Positions 8,875 through 18,647 of a DNA stretch of 64,000 nt are shown piece after piece. Position numbers and translations under genes: made by a program. The stretch covers positions 122,290 to 186,289 of the forward strand of contig JABLUY010000036.1 in NCBI GenBank assembly GCA_013306675.1, written 5' to 3'. Within the stretch, counting starts at the first letter, position 1. Every line of letters begins with the position of its first letter. The DNA comes from Thraustochytrium sp. TN22. Its lineage: Eukaryota; Sar; Bigyra; Thraustochytrida; Thraustochytriidae. The notes under the pieces were generated by a model. That model had not been told where the DNA came from. It worked only from the letters and a program-made list of their open reading frames with translations, and searched no databases.

Positions 8875-10224
8875 ATGGAGACGCCGACGCTGGAGGAGAA
8901 GGACGATGTGGGGTTCAGGCGCGGCGTGGCGGCCGCTGCCACGACGCAAACGCAGGTGCATCGGCAGGAGTTACTGCAGCAGCAACAGCAGCATGCGGCC
9001 GGCACGAAGGGGGTGGACGCGGGCGCGTCGCGGCGTAGCCTAGGCGACTTTGGTTTCGGCCTCGCGACACCGTCGTTGGTGGCGCTGTTGGAGCCGGACG
9101 CGAACCTACCAAAGGGCGCGCTGCCGCAGCTGGACATGCCGCAGCGCGTGGGCCACCCGAGCCGCGTCAAGGCCCCGTCGCGCGAGTTGGGGTCAAGCCG
9201 CGATGCGCGCATCCTGCAGGTGTTTGGCGCGAATGCCGTCAAGGAGCAGCAGGCGTCGCCCGGTGGCGCGCGGCGTGGGCGTGCCGGTGCGTCGGCGCGC
9301 AAGGCGGTGCAACAGAACAACAACACGGCCATGACACGGCTGCGCGACCTGGAAATGCTGGCCAAGTCGAGCCGGCGCGCAGGCAAGCTGGCGCAGGAGG
9401 CCAGCGCTGTGTACTCGCGCGCTGTGCTCTTTGACAACCTGGAGCGCTGGACCAAGGCCATCTCAAGCTACGAGCACTTTCTGGAGCTGTGCGAACGGCT
9501 GGAGGACGCCGAAGGCGCCGCCGTGGCGTACAACTGCCTGGGCGTCGCGTACTTTTGCGCGGCAGTGGGCGGTTCAGAGGCCGCCGGGAGGGCCGTCGGT
9601 TTGAGCGACGCGAGCGGCGCTGAAGAGTCCAAGGAGGACGAGGCGGCGGAGAGCAAGACGGGCTCGAGCGCGCCGATCTCCGAGACACGTCGGCTGCTGG
9701 ATGCCTCGCTCAACTTCCACCAGAGTCACCTTGACGCGGCGGACGAGGCGGGTCAGTTCGTGGCGCTTTGCAACCTTGGCCTGGTTTATTCGCGGCTGGG
9801 CGACTTTGAGCGCTCCGTGCACTCGCACCAACAGGCGCTGCGCTTGGCGATCGACCTGCGCAGCCCGCATGGTCAAAGCCTCGCGGTGGGTAACCTGGCG
9901 CTCTGTAGCGGCGAGATGGGCGACTTTGACACCGCGCGCGCCTGTATGGACAAGCACCTGGAGCTCGTGCGCGACCTGCACAATCCGGAGGCCGAGACAC
10001 TGGCGTGCCAGCAGCTGGGCCAGCTCGCGAACCGTGCCGGTCACTTCGACGAGGCCGCCAGATACTTTGAGATGGCCCGCGCCATCGCAACGGAGGCCGG
10101 CGACCGCGGTATGCTCAAGCTCATCAACTGTAGCATCGGCGTGTCCCATGGCAACGTGCGCATGCAGGAGTATCTGCAGCAACTGGCACCCGGCCTGCAG
10201 GACTCTCATGAGCTCGACGGATAA
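8875..10224 (+). CDS. Tetratricopeptide-repeat protein, 449 aa
   Basis: The N-terminal ~145 residues are low complexity (Gln- and Ala-rich). From about residue 146 onward it is an alpha-solenoid of TPR units. Clear repeat cores include LERWTKAISSYEHFLELC, then VALCNLGLVYSRLGDFERSV, LAVGNLALCSGEMGDFDTA and LACQQLGQLANRAGHFDEA, each with the TPR W/LG/Y-A-P type spacing. An acidic linker (about residues 250-270) splits the repeats. Proteins of this type act as protein-binding scaffolds. The layout resembles axonemal TPR proteins such as TTC29, but I cannot confirm that orthology. ATG at 8875 is the first in frame. Confidence 0.8.
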   Translation: METPTLEEKDDVGFRRGVAAAATTQTQVHRQELLQQQQQHAAGTKGVDAGASRRSLGDFGFGLATPSLVALLEPDANLPKGALPQLDMPQRVGHPSRVKAPSRELGSSRDARILQVFGANAVKEQQASPGGARRGRAGASARKAVQQNNNTAMTRLRDLEMLAKSSRRAGKLAQEASAVYSRAVLFDNLERWTKAISSYEHFLELCERLEDAEGAAVAYNCLGVAYFCAAVGGSEAAGRAVGLSDASGAEESKEDEAAESKTGSSAPISETRRLLDASLNFHQSHLDAADEAGQFVALCNLGLVYSRLGDFERSVHSHQQALRLAIDLRSPHGQSLAVGNLALCSGEMGDFDTARACMDKHLELVRDLHNPEAETLACQQLGQLANRAGHFDEAARYFEMARAIATEAGDRGMLKLINCSIGVSHGNVRMQEYLQQLAPGLQDSHELDG

Positions 10225-10327
10225 AGTCGGAAGCGAAACGTGCAAGAGCACACGAAGTGATTATACAAACATCATTGCAACAGCCGAAACTACTAAGGTA
10301 TCTTAAAGGTCGGAGCCGGTCCCCTTG

Positions 10328-10328
10328 A

Positions 10329-10361
<33 letters not shown>
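10328..10361. repeat. (GGCT)n tract in a short convergent spacer
   Basis: Tandem GGCT units, followed at about 10405-10442 by a CT-rich tract that runs up to the stop of the next gene (-). The two convergent genes are only about 217 bp apart. Confidence 0.85.
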
Positions 10362-10441
10362 ATAGCTGCTCCGCCGCCGAAAGTTTGAGTGTTCTATGCA
10401 CTCGCCTCTCTCCCCCCCTTTCCCCCTCTCTCTCGCTCTCT

Positions 10442-13400
10442 CTAGTACGCAGAGGTCTTGGCGCCCCAAGCATCCTGGTCAGCGTCGTTGCGCGAGCTCA
10501 GGTAGCTGACCATATTCCATAGCTTTTCGTCGCTGGCGAGCGAGGGCTGGCGCGAGCCGCGGCGACGCACGACAACGACCACTGCGGCGCCCACCGCCGC
10601 CACCAAGGCGAGAGCGCCAACGGAGAGGCCCACCGCGAGGCCAAGGCCGCCATCCGCCGACTCGTCCTCCAGATCCGGCATGCTGGCCGAGAGCGTCTTG
10701 ACGGAGTCCAAGTCAGAGGCGTCGAGCTGCTCCTTGAGGGTCCGCTGGCCACGCTTGGTGGCAAGCATCTCTTGGATCTTGCCGGCCTTGACATTCGAGA
10801 TCCGATAGAGCACGATCAGGTTGCCAGAGGAGCTCGCAGCGGCGCCAAAGTCGGTCAACTTGGTGCCACAGCGCACCTTGCTCAGGTCCGTACGCTTGGC
10901 AATGGTCTTGGCCAGGGCCTCACACACGGCGTTGAGAAACTTGGCCTTGGTGTGCGTCGAGGCGTCGTACGGGTGGTTGAATCGGAGGCCGTCGAACTTG
11001 TAGGACGGGGTTAATCCGATAAAGTTCACCGTCACGTCGCCCTCGACGCCGTCAATGAGCTCCGCCTGCGTCGCGAAGGCGTCCTCCATCGATAGTGCAC
11101 TGGCGCCGTCCACGGAGGCATCCAGAGCATCACTATCGGAGAAGAGCGCAAAATACGTGGCGGAGACGGTGGCCGTGCTCCTCGTAGCAAGGCTGCGTGC
11201 AGCCATACTGCGCCCGCTTCGAACGGCTGGCGCCGAGGGCGGCTCCTGGAGCGCCCTGGCGCGTCCGCGTGGCCGCTGCGGCATGGCCCATAGCGCCGCG
11301 GCGGACGCCGCCTCTAGATTACGATCCTTGGGGCGACGAGGGTCCGGCCTGCGTGCCGCAACATCGTCGAGAGAAAGCTCTTCCAGGACCCTGACGCGCG
11401 GCGCGTCCGCGGTGCTCTCCGGCAGCGCGCGGTCCCTGAAGCGGTGGAGGTCCGGCTGGCGGTCCATCGCAACGCCCTGCTCCTGCTCCTCTGCCCCGGC
11501 CTCCACGAGAAGTCGAGACCACGTAGGATATAACGTGGGCGGCGGGGATGGGGCGAGGGCAACGTCGCACGAGTAGCCGGCCGAGGAGGTCGATGAGGCC
11601 GCGAGCTCGGGCGATTCGCCGCCGCACGAATACGCGTAGCAGAGATTCGAGGTCCAATCGATTTCCCAGGCTTGGCAGGCAGCGTCCGTGGCGCGGTAGC
11701 AGGCCAACTGACAGGCCAACTCGAGTGCCTCGGTGTCGCCACTGGAGAGGTAGGCTGGGCAGGCCTGTGCGAGGTCAATATACGGGCCGCCATTGTTGGC
11801 ATCAACAACAGCATCCTGCAAATTGCACGAGCAGTACTCGGAGGGGTCCATGTCGTCCGCGATGAAGGCAACGCGCTGGGAGCACACGCTCTGATCCACC
11901 CTGGAGATGGGCACGGGCTCCAGACCCTCCGTAGTGCTTGGGCAAGCGATATCGCAGGTGGTGGGCGCCAGCGTCGGAAAATTGGTAGGCTCCGCGCTGC
12001 TGGGCCACGGCGTCGGCGCCCAGGTCGGGTTGAGCGTAGTCGGTTCGACGGTGGGCTCGGCCGTGGGCCGAGCAGTGGGCTCGGTAGTGGGCTCGGCGGT
12101 GGGCTGGGGCGTGAACTGCGTCGGGCCTTCGGTCCTGTCCGGAGAGGGTGGCCTGGTGGGCGCGTCCGTGGGCGCCAGAGTTTCGGGCGGCGTCGTGGAG
12201 GCCGGCTCGCGTGTAGGCGCCTGCGTGGTGGTGGGACTCGGCGTGGAGTCCTCGCCAGTGTTGAAGGTGAAGCGCAGGTCGACGCCACTGACGGACTCGC
12301 ACTGCTCCGTGGTGCCGCAGGAGGCATCGTTGGAGCACTGCTGGAAGCGGATCGGGTAGAGGAAGAGGACCTGGTGCGAGGCGGCGGAAAGCAAGATCTC
12401 GCCGTCGCAGAGCGGCGTGGCTTCCGGGAAGGCGAGGTAGTCAACCCAGTCGCCATCGGCGTTCTCGTACTGAAGTGTGACGCCGCGCTGGCAGGAGGCG
12501 AGGCTGGTGGGCAGGTCGTCGAGGCTGCTGATGCAGTTCTCTGAAGTGGCGCTGGCGACAGTGGCGAAGAAGTCGCTGACAGCCTGCTCGAAGCCAAAGT
12601 CTTCGATCTCGTTGACGCACTTGGTCCGCGCGGACTCAAGCGCCGAGGTGACGAGGCAGAAACCCTCGGCAAAGTCGCCCGCGTCGAAGAGCGCCTCGCA
12701 TTCGTCGGCGTCCGCGTTGGGAAAGCTGTAGGCGGAGCAGAAGCTGGCGAAGCAGGTGTCAATGGCGTTGGCGGAGAGGCCCGGGCCGCAGAAGGCGCGC
12801 GCCCACTCGAGCGCCTCGGCCTCGGACCAGGGCACCTGAATATTCTCGCAGACGGCCTCAATGGCCAGGTGCGCCTCGTAGGACGCGAGCTCCTGGGCGG
12901 AGTCGCCATCGCCGACGAGCACGCCAGTGTAGCAGAAGCCGTCGAGGCCATCGCGGTCCTGGAAGTCGTCCGGTTCGACGAGGGCCTCGATGTTGAGGCG
13001 GTAGTTGCCATACTTGTTATCGTTGCTCGGGTTCTGTGTGCCGGTGCAGCGGATGGTGGCCATGACGCCCGTGGTGCCGTCGACGATGTACCAAAGCACG
13101 TCAAAGACGTCTTCGACCTGGACGCGCGACCAGCGCGAGGTGAAGGCGGGCGCGCCGCCCATGTAGCCGCCGCTCCAGGTCCAGGTGTCCTCGAGGCTGG
13201 AGCCAGCGATGCACTCCTCGGCGCTCATGGAAAAGTAGCCGCTGGCCGTGGTCATGTTGATGGACCGAATGACGCCGCGCTCGCCCTGCGAGACTTCGAA
13301 GCGGAAGCCGTCCGCCGCGTACATGAGAAGCCAGGACGCCGGCGAGGTCTCGTCGATCTGGCACTTGTTGCCGGATTTCCATTGGCTCTCCCAAGAAGCG

Positions 13401-14341
13401 GGCTTCCACACACAGGGCGTGCCGACGTGGTCGACCTGTTCGAGGCAGGCGGATTTGGTGATGGTGCATGCATCTGAGGTGTCGCGGCCGTCGCAGAGGC
13501 GCCAGGACGTCTCTACGTCGTCAAAGGACACGCAGTGCGGGTCACCGTAGCAGGTGCACTGCTTGCAGCAGGGCACCTCGGTGCCGGTGCTCTGGTAGCC
13601 GACAGCCACGGTGAGCGTGACGTTGCGGCCGATCCCGACCTCGCGCAGCGCGGCGCAGCGGTCGTTCGGGCCCTCGGCCAGGTCCTCGCAGAACGGCTGC
13701 ACAAGCGCCACAGTGCGGCAGGCCGCCGCGCCGAGGGCCAGCGTCTGGCAGTCCTCGGTGCGCACCGTGTCCTGCGCCGGGCAGCACTGGTCCAGGACGG
13801 GCAGAGGGATCTCGGCCGCCCAGTCGTCTACCGAGGCGATGGCCATCGCGTCGGTGCCGCAGAGCGGCGCCGCGCCGCAGGTGGCGCCATCGAGCTCGTC
13901 CAGCACCACGACCTCCGCGCCGAGCGTGGTGGCCAGCGCCTCTGTCAGCTCCGACTCCATGGCCGACGTGAAGACGGTGCGCGTCATCTCAAAGGTCACC
14001 GAGCCCTGCGCCGCCACGGCCGCCACGTCCACGGCGCTCTCGTCCACGGCGCTCACCGTGGGGCCTGGCGTCGGCGGCCTCGCGCCGCAGTATTCCGTCT
14101 CCCCGTCGTAGTACTCGCAGTACGCCAGGCACCGCCCTTGGCTCGACGCCAGCGACTGGCACGTCGTGCACGCCGACACGTACGCGCCTCCCTCCAGCGC
14201 CAGCGTCCACGCGCACGCCTCGTCCTCCATGCAGTCCTGCGCGCTGCCCATAGCCTCGCAGTCCTGCGCGATCGCCACTGCCGCCGCCGCCGCCGCCACG
14301 GCCGCGGCCGCTGCCGCCCACGTCCTCGCGCGCCGCCCCAT
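10442..14341 (-). CDS. Single-pass surface protein with vWF type D-like module and PT-rich stalk
   Basis: A 1299-residue protein from the ATG at 14341. The frame continues to 14500 but from a GTG, through Arg/Pro-rich filler. It begins with MGRRAR plus an Ala/Val-rich signal peptide. The ectodomain is Cys-rich. A vWF-D-like core starts at CTCYGDPHCVSFDD near residue 260 (the GDPHC signature). A threonine/proline stalk of PTxEPT repeats follows (about 11960-12240), then a second Cys-rich segment. Near the C-terminus is one transmembrane helix (Gly/Ala/Val-rich, then RRRG) and a ~40-residue cytoplasmic tail. It is probably a large, O-glycosylated cell-surface or adhesion protein. The ligand is unknown. 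Confidence 0.75.
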   Translation of the reverse strand: MGRRARTWAAAAAAVAAAAAAVAIAQDCEAMGSAQDCMEDEACAWTLALEGGAYVSACTTCQSLASSQGRCLAYCEYYDGETEYCGARPPTPGPTVSAVDESAVDVAAVAAQGSVTFEMTRTVFTSAMESELTEALATTLGAEVVVLDELDGATCGAAPLCGTDAMAIASVDDWAAEIPLPVLDQCCPAQDTVRTEDCQTLALGAAACRTVALVQPFCEDLAEGPNDRCAALREVGIGRNVTLTVAVGYQSTGTEVPCCKQCTCYGDPHCVSFDDVETSWRLCDGRDTSDACTITKSACLEQVDHVGTPCVWKPASWESQWKSGNKCQIDETSPASWLLMYAADGFRFEVSQGERGVIRSINMTTASGYFSMSAEECIAGSSLEDTWTWSGGYMGGAPAFTSRWSRVQVEDVFDVLWYIVDGTTGVMATIRCTGTQNPSNDNKYGNYRLNIEALVEPDDFQDRDGLDGFCYTGVLVGDGDSAQELASYEAHLAIEAVCENIQVPWSEAEALEWARAFCGPGLSANAIDTCFASFCSAYSFPNADADECEALFDAGDFAEGFCLVTSALESARTKCVNEIEDFGFEQAVSDFFATVASATSENCISSLDDLPTSLASCQRGVTLQYENADGDWVDYLAFPEATPLCDGEILLSAASHQVLFLYPIRFQQCSNDASCGTTEQCESVSGVDLRFTFNTGEDSTPSPTTTQAPTREPASTTPPETLAPTDAPTRPPSPDRTEGPTQFTPQPTAEPTTEPTARPTAEPTVEPTTLNPTWAPTPWPSSAEPTNFPTLAPTTCDIACPSTTEGLEPVPISRVDQSVCSQRVAFIADDMDPSEYCSCNLQDAVVDANNGGPYIDLAQACPAYLSSGDTEALELACQLACYRATDAACQAWEIDWTSNLCYAYSCGGESPELAASSTSSAGYSCDVALAPSPPPTLYPTWSRLLVEAGAEEQEQGVAMDRQPDLHRFRDRALPESTADAPRVRVLEELSLDDVAARRPDPRRPKDRNLEAASAAALWAMPQRPRGRARALQEPPSAPAVRSGRSMAARSLATRSTATVSATYFALFSDSDALDASVDGASALSMEDAFATQAELIDGVEGDVTVNFIGLTPSYKFDGLRFNHPYDASTHTKAKFLNAVCEALAKTIAKRTDLSKVRCGTKLTDFGAAASSSGNLIVLYRISNVKAGKIQEMLATKRGQRTLKEQLDASDLDSVKTLSASMPDLEDESADGGLGLAVGLSVGALALVAAVGAAVVVVVRRRGSRQPSLASDEKLWNMVSYLSSRNDADQDAWGAKTSAY

Positions 14342-16173
14342 CGCGCCGGCGCGCTCGCCTCGCGCGCGCGGCCCCTGCCTCGCGCGCCGTCCGCTCGGCC
14401 GCCCTTGCGTGTTTGAACGCAGAAATGGATTCGAGGCGAGGGAGCAGAGGCCCGGTGGACCCGGCCGCGCCTGATCACCAATCGCGAGCCAGCCCGTCAC
14501 GGGCCGCCGCCGCTTCGCTTCGTTCGCTTCGCCTCGCCTCGCCTCGCGCCGCCCGCGCCGCTCGCCGCGCCGCGCGCGCCGCGCGCCGCCGCCAGGCCGC
14601 CGGGGATAGCCTTTTGCCGCCAGCGAGCCACCGCCGCGGCGCGCGCCGCGTGCACGCGCGCGCGCGCCGTCTCGAGTCGGCCTCGGCCACGCGCAGCGAC
14701 TGCCAGCGAGTCAAAGTCAAAGTCAGGCTGCCTCCGCTTGGCCCACTTGCGCAAGTCTCGCATTGCCTGGCAGCGCAGTGCCGCATGGCCACCGGCCCTT
14801 GTGTGGCAGGCGGCCAAGTCGGGCTGAGCCACTGTGGTGACGGGGGCCCGCCATCGCGGGCTGGCAATGTGGCGGCGCGCCCTTCCCGCGCTGGCCGCGC
14901 TTGCAACAGCGCTCGCCGCCACTAGGCCGCCGCGCGCCGCAAGGGCCGCGCACACCCTTTGCGCCACTTGCGGCTGCGGGCCGCGAGGGAGGTGTGGGGC
15001 GGCGGGCGGGGGAGGCGCGCCCGGGTGCGGGAAGAAGCGAGCCTGCCACTGGCTGCCGTGGCGGGACAGGCCGGCTGGCTGGCCGCCTGCGGCAACGTGA
15101 ACTAGCTTGCTAACGTGGAGGAGGGGCAGGGGCCGGCCTCTGGGCGCCGGCCGACTCCTGTGCTGGCTCACGCAGACAGCCTGAGCCGCAGTGTCGGAGC
15201 GCTCGCTCACGAGGGCAGCGGAGGCCGTGCCCTGCCCGGGCCAGGGCCAGCCATTGCGCGAGCGGGGGTTGCCGCTGGCCGGCCGGAGCTGAGGTTGGAG
15301 GAGGGAATGTGCCGCGAAGCGAACTTGCGCGGACTCGCATGAACTCCAAGTTGCATGCTGGAAAGGTACCTGACGACGGAGGAGTCGCGCTGGGTACACC
15401 ACTACGGAGCAGGCCACCACGAGCGAGAAACGAGAAGCAGGCCACCACGAGCGAGAAACGAGAAGCAGTCCAGCTTGATGCCGACCTTCACCCCCATGGA
15501 CGACCAATGCCTCGCGCAAGCGGCGCAGGCGCGCGCAGGCTCTGACACCTCGTAATCTTGGTCTGACTGTGAGCTCGAGGCTCATCGCGGCCGGCAACGA
15601 CATCGCGCTGTTCGTGGCACTGCATTCTCTGCTCTTTGATCGCGCAGCGACTCGATCGATGCCTTGCAGTGCGTGCTGTGCAGTGGCGGCTTTCGCCGCT
15701 CCCGGCGCTCGCCGCTCTTGCTTTGACATGTGAGTCAAGCTGACCGCGGGTACTCGCGCAGGTCCCCGGCAGGGCCCGGCGGAGGCGCGCCCCGAGGTGG
15801 CGAGCGGCCACGGGCAGCGGCAATGCCTGCGCCTGGGACCCGCCGCGCCGCCCTCAAGCTGCTCTGCGCGGCGAGCAGACCCCGTACCCCGCCGCCTCTC
15901 GCGACGCGCGCGGACCGAGGCGCGCGCAAGGCCAAGGGCGGCGGCGCGTGGCGGCAGAGCGCGCGCGGCTGCGGCTGTGCGCGGCGGCGCGGCGGCGGCG
16001 GCGGCCGCGACGGCGAAGGAGAAGGTAGCAGCCTGAGAGCGGCACGCTTTGCGGCACCGGCGCAGCAGGCCCTCTGCTCGCGACAGCTCGCGCCGCGCGG
16101 GCGCGGCGGCGGCGCGGCGGTGGAGGCGAGCGAGAGCTCGCGCGGCGGGCGGGCAGGCGGGCGAGCAGACAGC
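14342..16173. other. Divergent intergenic region, very GC-rich
   Basis: Between the surface protein (-) and the CRAL-TRIO protein (+). Long open frames on both strands here are Arg/Ala/Pro-rich translations of GC-rich DNA, including a 736-residue minus frame, and I reject them as genes. An imperfect tandem duplication of the phrase GAGCGAGAAACGAGAAGCAG lies near 15420-15470. A real 5' extension of the downstream gene to the ATG at 15823 cannot be excluded. Confidence 0.4.
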
Positions 16174-17718
16174 ATGACGCCGGAGGCCAAGGCGGATGGG
16201 TCGCTCGGGCCGGAGTCGAGCGTGAGGTCCGGCAAGAGCTTCAAGCTGCGCGTCTCGCAGTCGCTGCGACGCACGGGCAAGACCACAACGCAATTGGAGG
16301 CGCAGGCGACGGCCGTGCAGAACCTGGAGCAGGCGCTGCGCGATGTGCAGGCCGAGCGTGACACGGCCCTGGAGGAGAGCACCGCGCTGAGGGCGCAGCT
16401 GGAGGCAGCGCTCGGCAGGGAGGCCAAGGCGCTCGAGCGCTTCAACGACGCGGCCGAGCAGGTGGACAGCGCCCTCGCACAGGGCGAGCGCGCGCGGGAG
16501 AGTAGCGTGACTGCCTTCCTCAAGGCGCAGGAGCGCCGCGAGTCCCGCGCGGCCGCCGCGGTGGCCTGCTGCGCCGCTGCGCTCGTGGCTGCCGCAGCGG
16601 CCGCGGCGGTCGGCAGCGCAGCGGCGGCCATCACCCCGAGCGCTGCCGTCGGTGGCCTGTTCGCGCTCGCCGCGACCTGGGCCCTGCTCAAAGCGCTCCT
16701 GCGGCATGCCGAGCGGCCTGCGGGCAGCCGAGAGACTGAGCGCAAGGTGCGCAAAGTTTTGGCGGCATGGCGCGCCGAGGTCGTCGCGGACCGCGAGGCT
16801 GCCACCAGCGCCACCGGCTCCGCAGAGGGGGCAGACGGCGAAGTCGGGGCCGCGTCTAAGATGACGGAGGCGGAGCCGGTCGACGGGGACCGCACGCGAG
16901 GAACAAAGTACCTACAGAAGCGCGACGCCTTTGTACAGAGCCTGATCGATAAGCTGACGCCCGAGCAGGCTGAAGCGTTGCAGCAGATGCGCGGGCTCTT
17001 CCGCGACGCGACCTGCGTGGAGCTCGAGGAAGACATTGGCACCTTCCGGCTGGACGACCAGACGTTTTTGCGCTTCTTGCGCGCGCGCGACTACCGCGTG
17101 GACAAGGCTAGCGACATGCTGCGCAACCATCTGGCGTGGCGCGACCGCATCGTGCCGGCCAAGGTGAAGCCGACCGATATCGCCAAGCCTCTGCTTAGTG
17201 GCATGTGCCGGCGGTCCGGCCTCACGTACAACCGCGAGCCCATCACCATGGTGCAAGTGGGCCTCTTCGAGCCGCTCGACTTTGACTCGGTGGATCAGTT
17301 CGCGCAGTACACGGCGTACTTCTTCGAGAAGAACTTGCAGCGCATCGACCCGGACATTGAGCGCGGAGTCATCTTCTTTGACATGAAGGGCTACTCGCCC
17401 CGCAAGCATCTTACCACCAAAGGCCGCAAGATCATCTTCGCCTTCATCAACATCGTCCAGGACCAGAACCCGGAGCGCCTGTCAAAGCTTGTTCTCTTCA
17501 ACACCCCGGCCGTCTTCCGCTTCGCCTGGTCGCTTATCAAAACCGCCATCGACCCTGTCGTGCGCGACAAGATCCTCATCGCCACGGACGTTTCTGTTCT
17601 GCGTGAGGACGTCCCGCCGGATCAGCTTAATGTTCGCTACGGTGGTGACAAAGAGGACGAGTTCCCTGTGGATGGTCTCGAGGAGCTTCGGGGCCTTTCT
17701 CACGAGCACGCTGACTGA
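16174..17718 (+). CDS. SEC14-like CRAL-TRIO lipid-transfer protein with N-terminal membrane hairpin
   Basis: 514 residues from the ATG at 16174. An in-frame ATG at 15823 would add ~117 Arg/Gly-rich residues that look like translated leader. Residues ~40-105 form a coiled coil (TQLEAQATAVQNLEQAL...). Residues ~122-177 are strongly hydrophobic and Ala-rich with a short central break, suggesting a membrane hairpin. From ~290 comes the CRAL-TRIO N-terminal helix bundle (TFLRFLRARDYRVDKA is the family signature). From ~335 to the end is the lipid-binding domain, with FFDMKGYSPRK and LFNTPAVFRFAWSLIKTAID preserved. It should exchange phospholipids or other hydrophobic ligands, here from a membrane-tethered position. 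Confidence 0.85.
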   Translation: MTPEAKADGSLGPESSVRSGKSFKLRVSQSLRRTGKTTTQLEAQATAVQNLEQALRDVQAERDTALEESTALRAQLEAALGREAKALERFNDAAEQVDSALAQGERARESSVTAFLKAQERRESRAAAAVACCAAALVAAAAAAAVGSAAAAITPSAAVGGLFALAATWALLKALLRHAERPAGSRETERKVRKVLAAWRAEVVADREAATSATGSAEGADGEVGAASKMTEAEPVDGDRTRGTKYLQKRDAFVQSLIDKLTPEQAEALQQMRGLFRDATCVELEEDIGTFRLDDQTFLRFLRARDYRVDKASDMLRNHLAWRDRIVPAKVKPTDIAKPLLSGMCRRSGLTYNREPITMVQVGLFEPLDFDSVDQFAQYTAYFFEKNLQRIDPDIERGVIFFDMKGYSPRKHLTTKGRKIIFAFINIVQDQNPERLSKLVLFNTPAVFRFAWSLIKTAIDPVVRDKILIATDVSVLREDVPPDQLNVRYGGDKEDEFPVDGLEELRGLSHEHAD

Positions 17719-18647
17719 CAGTCGGTCACCACAGGCGTCTTCACCCGTACGATACATACACCATAATTTCCAAATCTGTATTGACTACTGAGAGTCATCT
17801 GCCCCCTGAGCCTCTGGCTGATGAAGCTGCATCTGGGAAACCCGGGCCGTTCAAGTTGCCAGTTCCACGGCATGCGAGTTATCCGTTACAAGTTCCGCGT
17901 CCCAATCCGAGACTTCTCTCTGCTAGCTAGCTCTACTCTACTCTCTAGCTAGCTACTGTAGCTAGCTAGGCTGGAGGCGTCCTTGACATCCTAGGCTGGA
18001 AGCCATCGGCCGCCGCCGGCCGCCGGGCCCGGCCCGGTCGGTGCCCGGCCCTGGCCGGCCGCTACGCGGGCGGTCACACGCAGGGAACCTGTGACGCCTT
18101 TGCTGTCGGCGCACACCGTTACAGCGCCCCGTGGCCGAAGTAGAGGGTCCAAGAATGGCGCATCCCGTAACTCGGGAGTCCGAGATTGTGCCGTTGGCCT
18201 CACATCAGGTATTGTAACTGCATTTTCTCTTCGACCCGAGTCACCCAGCTACACGCACCATCACCGGCCCCGGCACTCACCGGCATTCACCGGCACGGCA
18301 CTCACCATGATATTGTGACGGTTGCCAGCGAGAGCGCCGCGAGTACGCTGCTTCAAGCCGTTCGTGTCCGAGCGGCGGGCAGGCAAGCATCGCCCACGAT
18401 GGGAAGAAAGGATGAAAGGAGGGAAGCGAGCGAGGTGTGCGATACTATCCGCTGAGCGAGCGGCGTGGCGGTGACTTGCAGTGGTGCCCGCGTCCTTCCG
18501 GTTGGCGCTGATTGACACCGGATTTGGAGGCAGCACGTGCAAGGACGCCAGCACGGCAAAGCAAAACCTTGAGCCGGACGCTCGACGGCCTCCGGCCTGT
18601 CTAGCTCGCTAGCTAGCAGCTGGTTGATCTAGCTAGCTGGAGAAAAG
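17719..18647. other. Intergenic with CTAGCTAG clusters
   Basis: Holds the 3' flank of the SEC14-like gene and the promoter of the prominin-like gene. Two clusters of CTAG/GCTAGC tetramer repeats (17922-17972 and 18600-18640) are the only distinct structures. The second is within 50 bp of the next ATG. Confidence 0.45.
18600..18640. promoter_or_regulatory. CTAGCTAG-rich promoter-proximal element
   Basis: Three GCTAGCTAG-type blocks within 41 bp, ending 8 bp before the prominin-like gene's ATG. Similar blocks occur at 17922-17972, 23637-23662, 54309-54325, 54891-54937 and 59080-59100. A regulatory role is inferred only from position and recurrence. Confidence 0.35.

Noticed and set aside
14497-16707. 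736-codon open frame on the minus strand opposite the SEC14-like gene
   Set aside because: Arg/Ala/Gly-rich, no domain, and overlaps a gene with clear family motifs; expected shadow of GC-rich DNA.
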